Source of the DNA: DASUPK01 sp963736305
GTDB taxonomy: Bacteria > Actinomycetota > Thermoleophilia > Solirubrobacterales > 70-9
NCBI GenBank assembly: GCA_963736305.1
Contig: CAVTOD010000012.1
Coordinates: 1 to 31,624 of the forward strand
Direction: 5' to 3'
Length of the DNA stretch: 31,624 nt
Position numbers and translations under genes: made by a program. Positions 7,770 to 16,342 of this stretch are shown here, in pieces (position 1 is the stretch's first letter; every line of letters starts with the position of its first letter). The notes below the pieces were generated by a model. The model had not been told where the DNA came from, made no database searches, and was given only the letters and a program-made list of their open reading frames with translations.

Positions 7770-9022
7770 ATGAGTGAGAAGTTCAAGGCCCCGCGGGGCA
7801 CGTTTGACGTCCTGCCGGAGGGACAACCGGTGCGCCGGCGGATCTCGGAGGCCGCTCGCCGGCGCCTCGAGGCGGCTGGCTACGGCCGCATGGACACGCC
7901 GATCTTCGAGGACACCGACCTGTTCGCGCGCGGCGTCGGCGAGTCCACCGACATCGTCCAGAAGCAGATGTTCACTCTGGAGGATCAGGGTGGCCGGTCC
8001 CTGACGCTGCGCCCGGAGGCGACCGCCTCCGTCTGCCGCGCCTATCTCGAGCATGGCATGCAGACTCGGGCACAGCCCGTGAAGCTCTGGACCGAGGGGC
8101 CGTTCTTCCGGCACGAGCGCCCGCAGGCGGGCCGCTACCGGCAGTTCACCCAGATCAACGCCGAGGCGATCGGCTCGGACTCGCCGCTGGTGGACGCGGA
8201 GATGATCCTGCTCGCCGCCGACATCGTGGCGGAGCTCGGGGTGGAGGGGGTGCGCCTGCGGCTCGGCAGTCTGGGGTCACCTGCCTCGCGCGCCGCTTAT
8301 CTGGACCAGCTGCGGGAGCACCTGCGCTCTCACGAGGACGAGCTCTCGGAGGAGGTGCGCGGCCGGATCGACGCGAACCCGCTGCGCGCGTTCGACGCGG
8401 ACCACGAGGGGACCCGGAAGGTGATGGAGGGCGCCCCGATCCTGCTCGACAGCCTCGATCCGGCGGACGCCGAGCACTTCGCGGAGGTCCGCGCTCTCCT
8501 CGACCGCGGGGGTGTCGCCTACGACATCGACCCGACCCTGGTGCGCGGGCTCGACTACTACACCCGCACGCTCTTCGAGTTCGAGTGCGAGGGACTCGGG
8601 GCCCAGTCGGGAATCGGCGGAGGCGGACGCTACGACGGGCTGATCGAGCAGCTCGGTGGCCCGCCGACGCCGGGCTGCGGGTGGGCGCTCGGGGTGGACC
8701 GGATCGCGCTGGCACTGGAGCCGGAGGGCGATGCGGCTTCCTCCGCGGCGGATCAGGAGCGAGATGGCGTATTCGTCGTCGCGGACGACGAGCAGCGCGA
8801 GCGCGCACTCACCCTGGTGACGGAGCTCCGCCGCGCCGGGATCCGCGCCGATCTCGATCTCGCCCGCCGGGCGCACAAGGGACAGATGAAGCAGGCCGAC
8901 CGGGTCGGCGCGCGCCACGCGGTGATCCTGGGCGGAGACGAGCAGGCGGCGCTTCGCGACATGAGCTCCGGCGAGGAGCGGCAGGTCGACCTCGCGACGC
9001 TGGTTGAGACACTCTCCTCGCC

Positions 9023-9026
<4 letters not shown>
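7770..9026 (+). CDS. hisS: Histidyl-tRNA synthetase
   Basis: HisRS charges tRNA-His in the cytoplasm as a class II homodimer. The 418 residues have the usual length. The N-terminus KFKAPRGTFDVLP leads to motif 1, motif 2 appears as GPFFRHERPQAGRYRQFTQI, the histidine-specific motifs as VRGLDYYTRTLFEFEC and GGGGRYDGL, and motif 3 as GCGWALGVDRIALALE. The C-terminal anticodon-binding domain follows from about residue 325 (DGVFVVADDEQRERALTLV). The TGA overlaps the ATG of aspS (ATGA), the common hisS-aspS pair of Gram-positive bacteria. Confidence 0.97.
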
Positions 9027-10816
<1,790 letters not shown>

Positions 10817-10821
10817 GCGGA

Positions 10822-12165
10822 ATGGAAGGTCGGCCTCCCCCCGACGGCGACGATCTGTTCGAGTGGACGGATGCGCCCGCGCGGCCGCCCACCCCCGCGC
10901 GCGAGCCCGGCACCGGCGAGCGCGAGCGTGTGGGCACCGGGGAGCGTGCCAGGGTCGAGCCGGGATCCTCGAGCGACACGGGCGAGCGACGCCGCATCCG
11001 TGGCGACACCGGCGAGTTCGAGCGCAGCGGCCGGCGCCCGCCGTCGGGGCGGCGTGCCCGGCGCCGTGACCTTCCCGCGCGGGTGCGGCGCCGCCAGGAC
11101 TTCATGATCGGCGGCGGCGTCCTGATCGTGATCATCCTGCTGATCGTGCTGATCTCCGGCGGGGGCGGCGGCAGCGAGAAGCCGGTCCCTCTCAAGCGCC
11201 TGGTCGGCCAGACGATCGTCGCGAAGCTGAGCGCCAAGGGGCCCGACCAGGCGCTGATCCAGCGGGTCCGCAAGGGACAGGTCGGCGGTGTGATCGCCTT
11301 CGAGAGCGATGCCCAGAAGCTGAAGGCGGACGTCCAGGAGCTCCAGTCGGCGGCGAGCGCGGGGGACAACCCGCCGCTGCTGGTGATGGTCGACCAGGAG
11401 GGCGGCGACGTGAAGCGCCTCAAGACCGGGCCGCCGGACATCTCGCCGGCGGATCTCGGCAAGAGCGGCGACGAGGGCCAGTCCCGGGACCAGGGGGAGA
11501 AGACGGGTTCCTATCTGAAGGGCCTGGGCGTCAACGTAGACCTGGCGCCGGTGCTCGACGTCTCCCAGGCCAACACCGCCGACACGATCAAGAGCCGCAC
11601 CTTCGGCTCCAATCCCGACACGGTCGCAACCGTCGGCGTCGCGTTTGCTCAAGGGCTCGATGCCGGCGGGACGGTCGCCACCGCCAAGCACTTCCCCGGG
11701 CTCGGACGCGCCACCGTCAACACGGACGACAACGCAGTCGCCATCGCCGCCACCAGCGATCAGCTCCAGAACGATCTCAAGCCCTTCAGGGCGGCGGTCG
11801 ATGCCGGGGTCGGGATGGTGATGGTCTCGACCGCGACCTACAAGACGCTCGGCGCGAGCAAGCCCGCAGCCTTCTCCCCGACGATCGTGAAGGGGCTGCT
11901 TCGCGGACAGCTCGGCTTCGATGGGGTCGTGATCACCGACGACCTCGAGAGCGCCGCGGTCTCGGGCACCCTCCCGCCTGTGGTGGCCGGCGCCAGCGCG
12001 CTGGAGGCGGGCAACGATCTCTTGCTCTACGCCACGCACACCAACACCTCAGCTCAGGCCTTCGGCCAGCTCGTCAAGGAGGTGAAGGGCGGCCAGCTGG
12101 ATCGCTCCGTGGTGCAGTCCGCATACAACCGGGTGACCGATTTGAAGGACAGCCCCACGGGGTAG
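10822..12165 (+). CDS. Membrane-anchored GH3 (NagZ-like) glycosidase
   Basis: The 447-residue product has a charged, disordered cytoplasmic N-terminus, one membrane anchor near residues 95-112 (GGGVLIVIILLIVLISGG), and an extracytoplasmic glycoside hydrolase family 3 barrel. GH3 marks are LLVMVDQEGGDVKRLK, VNVDLAPVLDV, TAKHFPGLGRATVNTDDN and the nucleophile region FDGVVITDDLESAAV with the expected Asp. In NagZ the general acid/base is a His in a DSH-type loop after KHFPGHG; here that loop reads TDDN, so the His is absent. The family mostly removes beta-N-acetylglucosamine from peptidoglycan fragments. The ATG at 10822 follows the aspS stop by 5 bases. Confidence 0.85.
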   Translation: MEGRPPPDGDDLFEWTDAPARPPTPAREPGTGERERVGTGERARVEPGSSSDTGERRRIRGDTGEFERSGRRPPSGRRARRRDLPARVRRRQDFMIGGGVLIVIILLIVLISGGGGGSEKPVPLKRLVGQTIVAKLSAKGPDQALIQRVRKGQVGGVIAFESDAQKLKADVQELQSAASAGDNPPLLVMVDQEGGDVKRLKTGPPDISPADLGKSGDEGQSRDQGEKTGSYLKGLGVNVDLAPVLDVSQANTADTIKSRTFGSNPDTVATVGVAFAQGLDAGGTVATAKHFPGLGRATVNTDDNAVAIAATSDQLQNDLKPFRAAVDAGVGMVMVSTATYKTLGASKPAAFSPTIVKGLLRGQLGFDGVVITDDLESAAVSGTLPPVVAGASALEAGNDLLLYATHTNTSAQAFGQLVKEVKGGQLDRSVVQSAYNRVTDLKDSPTG

Positions 12166-12211
12166 GGTCCGGCCCGCCAGTCCCGTCCACTCTCGGAGGC
12201 AAAGGAGACCG

Positions 12212-13231
12212 ATGAACGATCTCTTGAAACCCGATGACACACGCGATGCGCTCCGCAAGATCGGAGGCCTGCTCTTCGGCCTCGGCGCCGCGATGATCTA
12301 CATCCGCAAGGGCCCGTTCCTGACCGTCAACCCAAGCCAATGGGCCTCGTTCCCGATGCTCCTGGTCCTCGCGATTCCGGCGGTGTATCTCTACGGCGGG
12401 ATCCTGACCAGGCCGCAGACCGGCGAGCTTCGCCCGTGGCAGGTGGTCCACAGCGTCTTCGGGCTGATCTTCGTGCCCCTTGCACTGGCGCAGTTCGTAG
12501 ACGTGATCGGCGGGAACCCGAACGCGTCGCTGAACGTGTTCTGGACCCTCCTGGTGACGGCCGGGCTGGCCTTCTACGCGGGGACCGTCGCGGGCGTGCG
12601 CGTCCAGCTTCTGCTGGGATCGATCGCCCTGATCATCGCGTGGACTGCGCTCTGGAACGAGATCCTCTCCGGTGGCATCGGCGCGCACTGGGGTGTCTAC
12701 CGGGGACTGCTCGGCATCCTCGCTATCGGCCTGCTGGCCGGGGGGCTGTATCTGTGGCGCACCAACCCGGGAGGCGACGAGGTCGCCGCAAGTGCGACGG
12801 GGCCCTCAGTGGACCTCGGACTCTGGAAGGCCTCCGAGCTGCTCACCGGCGCCGGCATCGCCGCGGTGATCGCGTGCTCGCTCGGGATCACGGCCCTCGG
12901 CAACCTGAACCCACTCGGGACCGGCACGCCCCCGATCGAGACGACCAATGCCTGGGATGTCCTGCTGCTGGTGGTCTCCCTGGGGCTCGTCGCGATCGGC
13001 GCGCAGATCGGGGTGAGGGGCCCTGTCTACATCGGCGCCATCGGATTGCTGCTCTTCCTCGTGATCGCTGGCCTGGACCTGAACTCGTCACCGCCGCACC
13101 CATTCAAGCTCGGCGTCTGGCCGTGGGTCCTGCTCGGTCTCGGCGCCATCGCTCTCGGGCTCAGCTTCACTCGTGAGGCGAGCCTCGGCGACCAGCCGCG
13201 GCGCCTGACCGAGAACCTGCGCGGTAGATAG
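12212..13231 (+). CDS. Multi-helix membrane protein, unknown function
   Basis: These 339 residues contain about ten hydrophobic segments, beginning with IGGLLFGLGAAMIYI and FPMLLVLAIPAVYLYGGIL and ending with VWPWVLLGLGAIALGLSF. No catalytic motif or soluble domain is visible, and I do not recognise the family. The start is supported by AAAGGAGA placed 4 bases before the ATG. The TAG stop at 13229-13231 is followed directly, in the same frame, by a SnoaL-like coding stretch, which raises the possibility of a stop-separated fusion. Confidence 0.8.
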   Translation: MNDLLKPDDTRDALRKIGGLLFGLGAAMIYIRKGPFLTVNPSQWASFPMLLVLAIPAVYLYGGILTRPQTGELRPWQVVHSVFGLIFVPLALAQFVDVIGGNPNASLNVFWTLLVTAGLAFYAGTVAGVRVQLLLGSIALIIAWTALWNEILSGGIGAHWGVYRGLLGILAIGLLAGGLYLWRTNPGGDEVAASATGPSVDLGLWKASELLTGAGIAAVIACSLGITALGNLNPLGTGTPPIETTNAWDVLLLVVSLGLVAIGAQIGVRGPVYIGAIGLLLFLVIAGLDLNSSPPHPFKLGVWPWVLLGLGAIALGLSFTREASLGDQPRRLTENLRGR

Positions 13232-13582
13232 ATCACGGATTCGGCAGAGCTCGCTCGCCGCTTCCTGGCCGCGCTCAGCGCGTGTGACCAGGCGGCGGTG
13301 GGCGAGCTCGTCCATCCCGAGGTCGAGATCCGGACCGAGCGGACCGTCCACCGCGGCCGGCCCGCGGCGATCGAGTGGTCAGGCAAGGTGTTCGACCACC
13401 TGATCCGCCGCTACGTTCCGGTCGAGATCGAGGAGACCGATTCCGGGGTCCTGGTCCACGCCGAGCTTCAGTACGTCTGGCGCGAGAGCGGCGAAGTGGG
13501 CGACAGCTCGCGGGTCGCGATCGAGCTCGGCATCAGGGACGGGCTGATCTCGTCCTGGTACCTGCTCGACGAGCCGGGCTAG
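13232..13582 (+). CDS. SnoaL/NTF2-like protein with no canonical start codon
   Basis: From 13232 the frame reads ITDSAELARRFLAALSACDQ, then AAVGELVHPEVEIRTE and on to LISSWYLLDEPG. This is the helix-then-strand start and sheet of a SnoaL-like (NTF2-fold) protein of about 116 residues. The protein-like sequence begins right after the TAG of the preceding gene and in its frame, and no ATG, GTG or TTG lies before the first helix. The only canonical in-frame start is GTG at 13298, which would delete helix 1 and give 94 residues. Options are an AUC start at 13232, read-through of TAG, a lost start codon, or the short form. Members are small binding proteins or enzymes of varied substrate; none can be chosen here. 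Confidence 0.6.
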   Translation: MTDSAELARRFLAALSACDQAAVGELVHPEVEIRTERTVHRGRPAAIEWSGKVFDHLIRRYVPVEIEETDSGVLVHAELQYVWRESGEVGDSSRVAIELGIRDGLISSWYLLDEPG

Positions 13583-13596
13583 CCGCGGGCCGATGC

Positions 13597-13602
13597 TAGG
13601 CT
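13597..13602 (+). promoter_or_regulatory. -10 box of the structured RNA
   Basis: TAGGCT ends 6 bases before 13609, exactly where the outer stem of the RNA candidate begins. No convincing -35 is visible. Confidence 0.45.
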
Positions 13603-13608
13603 GAAAAC

Positions 13609-13762
13609 AGGCTCGAGTCTGTACGCGAACCGCTCCACACGTTGACCCAACACAATTGGCTTGGGGGTCGATTTCCAGCGGTCCCTTGGGATCGTGGGTA
13701 GACCACCACCTGTGCGACACGGGTTACCAAGCCGGGGCGGAAAACGGCGGGCTGGAGCCTCC
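13609..13762 (+). ncRNA. ssrS: Candidate 6S RNA
   Basis: About 150 bases with no ORF fold into one long rod. The outer stem pairs 13609-13617 (AGGCTCGAG) with 13752-13760 (CTGGAGCCT, one mismatch). Further in, 13630-13636 pairs with 13734-13740 and 13658-13664 (GGCTTGG) with 13727-13733 (CCAAGCC). Side hairpins are GTTG-ACC-CAAC at 13641-13651 and CCTGTG-CGA-CACGGG at 13709-13723. An apical stem runs near 13669-13694. The 3' side, with GGGTTACC and GGCGG blocks, resembles the 3' arm of 6S RNA. A -10 box places transcription at the first stem base. In Bacillus a 6S gene lies between aspS and mnmA, the interval seen here. 6S RNA mimics an open promoter to sequester housekeeping RNA polymerase. 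The structure is seen; the identity is inference. Confidence 0.5.
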
Positions 13763-13768
13763 TAAGCT
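13763..13768 (+). promoter_or_regulatory. Leaderless -10 box for the IscU-MnmA gene
   Basis: TAAGCT lies 7 bases before the GTG at 13776. This decides the start: transcription would begin on the GTG, and the protein then opens with MNRDLFEEYF, a typical IscU/NifU-like N-terminus. Confidence 0.5.
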
Positions 13769-13775
13769 TCCTCCC

Positions 13776-15215
13776 GTGAATCGGGATCTTTTCGAGGAGT
13801 ACTTCGCCGATCAGTCGCGGCGCGGGCCGGCGCCCGAGGGTTCGTTCAGCGGGTCGGCCGGCGGGTCGGCTTGCGGCGATCTGGTGCGGCTCTCAATCGT
13901 CGGGGACGAGGCCGGGATCGAGCGGGTAACCTTCGATCACGAGGGCTGCGCGGCCACCGGCGCCGCGGCGGCTGCCGTCGCCGAGCTGGCCGACGGGGCA
14001 TCGGTGCTGGACGCGGCGCGGATCGATCCCGATCGGGTCGAATCTGAGCTGGGCGGCCTGGGACCGAGCCACTGCCACGCCGCCGTCCTGGCGGCGGATG
14101 CGCTCCACCGGGGCCTCTCGGGTCTGGCAGGGTCAGGAACGCGGCTTGCCTGCCGTCCACTCGAAGGCGAGCGGGTCCTCGTTGCCCTCAGCGGCGGCGT
14201 CGACTCAGCCGTCGCCGCCCTGCGCGAGCGCGAGGCGGGGCGCGAGGTGGTCGCGGTCACGCTCAAGCTCTGGGCCGATCAGCGCACCGACGGCGAGCGC
14301 AGCTGCTGCTCGCCCGAGGCTGTGCTCGATGCCCGGCGAGTGGCCCACTCGCTGGGAATCCCGCACCTGACGCTCGACCTCGAGAGCGAGTTCCGGGCGG
14401 GGGTGGTGGGGCCGTTCCTTAGTGGCTACTCGGAGGGGCGCACGCCGAACCCGTGCGTGCTCTGCAACGGCGAGCTGCGAATCGACGCGATGATCGCCCT
14501 GGCCGATCGGCTCGGGGCGGCGAAGCTCGTCACGGGGCACTACGCGCGGATCGCGGACGACGGTTCGGGCCCCTTGCTGGCCGGAGCCGCCGACGACGCG
14601 AAGGACCAGACCTACATGCTCTCGGCACTCGCGCCGGCCTCGCTGGAGCGCCTGCGCTTTCCGCTCGCCGAGCTGACCAAGCCGGAGGTGCGGGAGATCG
14701 CAGCAGCGGCCGGGCTCGAGGTCGCCGGCCGCGCCGAGAGCCAGGATCTCTGCTTCCTGGCGGGCCAGGGGAAGCGCGAGTTCCTGCGCCGCCACGCAGG
14801 GCTGGAGGATCGGGCCGGGGAGGTCGTGGATCGCTCGGGGCGCCGGCTCGGCGAGCACAACGGCCATCACAACTTCACCGTCGGCCAGCGGCGCGGGCTC
14901 GGGGTGGGCGGCGGCCGGCCGCTCTATGTGCTGGCGACGGATGCCGGAAGCAACCGCGTCATCGTGGGCAGCCGCGAGGAGCTCGCCACGAGCCGCATCC
15001 GGATCCGGGGGGCGAAGCTTCACCGCGGCGCCGAACGGGTCGACGGAGTGAGGCTTCGCTACCACTCGCCGCGCAGACAGTGCCGGGTCGAGCTCAACGG
15101 CGATCCGAGCGAGGCCGTCGTCTCACTGTCGGAGCCCGTGGATGCGGTCGCCCCAGGCCAAGTCGCCTGCCTGTTGGACGGCGATCTGGTCGTTGGTCAC
15201 GGGACGATCGTCTAA
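13776..15215 (+). CDS. mnmA: IscU-like domain fused to tRNA 2-thiouridylase MnmA
   Basis: The 479-residue product joins two domains. Residues 1 to about 117 are an IscU/NifU-N-like Fe-S scaffold with its three ligand cysteines and Asp: SACGD (Cys33, Asp35), EGCAATG (Cys58) and PSHCHAA (Cys100). From about residue 131 a full-length MnmA follows: the PP-loop ALSGGVDSAVAA that adenylates U34, RSCCSPEAVLDARRVA, NPCVLCNGELR with catalytic Cys227, and ESQDLCFLAGQGKREF with the second catalytic Cys. MnmA makes 2-thiouridine at the wobble position of tRNA-Lys, -Glu and -Gln. No cysteine desulfurase gene is in the window, so the sulfur donor is elsewhere. The fused scaffold may pass sulfur or hold a cluster for thiolation; that is inference. 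Confidence 0.93.
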   Translation: MNRDLFEEYFADQSRRGPAPEGSFSGSAGGSACGDLVRLSIVGDEAGIERVTFDHEGCAATGAAAAAVAELADGASVLDAARIDPDRVESELGGLGPSHCHAAVLAADALHRGLSGLAGSGTRLACRPLEGERVLVALSGGVDSAVAALREREAGREVVAVTLKLWADQRTDGERSCCSPEAVLDARRVAHSLGIPHLTLDLESEFRAGVVGPFLSGYSEGRTPNPCVLCNGELRIDAMIALADRLGAAKLVTGHYARIADDGSGPLLAGAADDAKDQTYMLSALAPASLERLRFPLAELTKPEVREIAAAAGLEVAGRAESQDLCFLAGQGKREFLRRHAGLEDRAGEVVDRSGRRLGEHNGHHNFTVGQRRGLGVGGGRPLYVLATDAGSNRVIVGSREELATSRIRIRGAKLHRGAERVDGVRLRYHSPRRQCRVELNGDPSEAVVSLSEPVDAVAPGQVACLLDGDLVVGHGTIV

Positions 15216-15243
15216 GCCCTTCCATTTCCGCCTCGATTCGGGA

Positions 15244-15249
15244 TAGGTT
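15244..15249 (+). promoter_or_regulatory. -10 box for the von Willebrand A gene
   Basis: TAGGTT lies about 45 bases before the ATG at 15294. The short leader carries a strong ribosome site, GGAGGGGAG at 15281-15289, so this gene is leadered, unlike several neighbours. Confidence 0.35.
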
Positions 15250-15293
15250 TGCGCCTCGCTCTTTGACACTGGGACAAACCGGAGGGGAGAAAC

Positions 15294-16262
15294 ATGCATT
15301 TGGACTCAAGACTCAAGACAGTCGCCGGAGTGGCGTCCGCCGTGGCGCTACTCGCTGCGCTCGCGATGGGAAGCGGGGCCTCGGGTGCCGGGGCGGCAAC
15401 GCTGCCGAACTGCACCGTCGCCAACAACCTCGAGGCGATCATCGACGACTCGGGCTCGATGTCGGTCACGGATGACCAGCGCTTCCGCGTCGACATGGTC
15501 AACATCCTGGCCTCGCTGAACCAGAGCAAGGACATGGGCGCCGTCGAGTTCGGAAGCGATGCCGTCCCGCTGTTCTTGGCGAAGCCCATCGGGCCGAGCC
15601 TCGGCGTGATCAGTTCGTCGCTGAACGCGGTCCAGGCCGACAACGGCGGAACGGACTACGAGCAGGGCTTCAACGTCGCGAACGCTCAGAACCCGACGGC
15701 GAACGCCCGGGTCTTCCTCAGCGACGGGGCTCCGAACTTCGACCCCGATCCCAACGTCTGGAAGACCCCGAACATCAAGACCTACGTGGTCGGGTTCGGG
15801 ACGGTCGATCCGACCGTGCTGAGCCAGATTGCGTCCGACACGGGCGGACCCGCGCCGTTCAACGTCACCAACACGGCACAGCTGCGGACGGTGGCCGCGA
15901 TCATCAACGCGCGGATCAACTGTGAGCCGGATCCGATCCAGATCACCAAGACCCTCAGCAAGCCGGGTCAGGTGAAGGGTCTGTCCTTCGCTGCCGACGG
16001 CAACACAGCTCAGATCGTCACGAGCTGGAATCCGGGCTCGAAGATCCAGGTGTTCGGGTTCACCCAGGGTGGCGGCGGACATGCATCCGCGATCGCCCAG
16101 AGCGCCAAGAAGCGCGGCGGGCACATCAAGGCCAAGCAGACCCGCGGCGCCAGCTACACGGTCATCAACCTGTCGGGCGTCCACAAGGGCCGCGTCAGGT
16201 TCAAGATCAAGGCCAAGAAGCTGGCCGGGCCGACGTCCGTCACTACGGCGATCAGCCCGTAG
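15294..16262 (+). CDS. Secreted von Willebrand factor A domain protein
   Basis: A 322-residue exported protein. A signal peptide (basic MHLDSRLK, hydrophobic VASAVALLAALAMG, cleavage near GAGAA) precedes a von Willebrand A domain with an intact MIDAS metal site: DDSGSMS near residue 51, the Thr of NGGTDYEQGF, and the Asp of FLSDGAPN. Such domains bind protein partners through a divalent metal. From about residue 215 the sequence turns into a beta-rich, Lys/Gly-rich tail (KKRGGHIKAKQTRGASYTVI, KGRVRFKIKAKKL) that may contact the wall or polymer. No sortase motif or membrane anchor is seen. It stands alone between its own promoter and a strong terminator hairpin. Confidence 0.88.
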   Translation: MHLDSRLKTVAGVASAVALLAALAMGSGASGAGAATLPNCTVANNLEAIIDDSGSMSVTDDQRFRVDMVNILASLNQSKDMGAVEFGSDAVPLFLAKPIGPSLGVISSSLNAVQADNGGTDYEQGFNVANAQNPTANARVFLSDGAPNFDPDPNVWKTPNIKTYVVGFGTVDPTVLSQIASDTGGPAPFNVTNTAQLRTVAAIINARINCEPDPIQITKTLSKPGQVKGLSFAADGNTAQIVTSWNPGSKIQVFGFTQGGGGHASAIAQSAKKRGGHIKAKQTRGASYTVINLSGVHKGRVRFKIKAKKLAGPTSVTTAISP

Positions 16263-16285
16263 CGACCTAGATCCGGCAGAGATTC

Positions 16286-16323
16286 GACGAGCGGCCGGCG
16301 GGTGATCCCGCCGGCCGCTCGTC
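16286..16323 (+). terminator. Strong terminator hairpin before alaS
   Basis: A perfect 17-bp GC-rich stem (16286-16302 with 16307-16323) closes a TGAT loop and is followed by TGTTCCT. It separates the von Willebrand A gene from the alaS promoter, which starts 7 bases later. Confidence 0.75.
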
Positions 16324-16329
16324 TGTTCC

Positions 16330-16335
16330 TAGACT
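16330..16335 (+). promoter_or_regulatory. Leaderless -10 box for alaS
   Basis: TAGACT lies 7 bases before the ATG at 16343. The terminator stem occupies the place of a -35, so recognition probably rests mainly on the -10 box. No Shine-Dalgarno is seen. Confidence 0.5.
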
Positions 16336-16342
16336 GCGGTCG

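Noticed and set aside
13642..13647. TTGACC as a -35 box inside the RNA candidate
   Set aside because: No -10 element lies 16-18 bases downstream, and the bases are better explained by the GTTG-ACC-CAAC hairpin.
15263..15268. TTGACA ahead of the von Willebrand A gene as a -35 box
   Set aside because: A -10 at normal spacing would fall on the ribosome site (GGAGAA), which is not promoter-like. TAGGTT at 15244 fits better.
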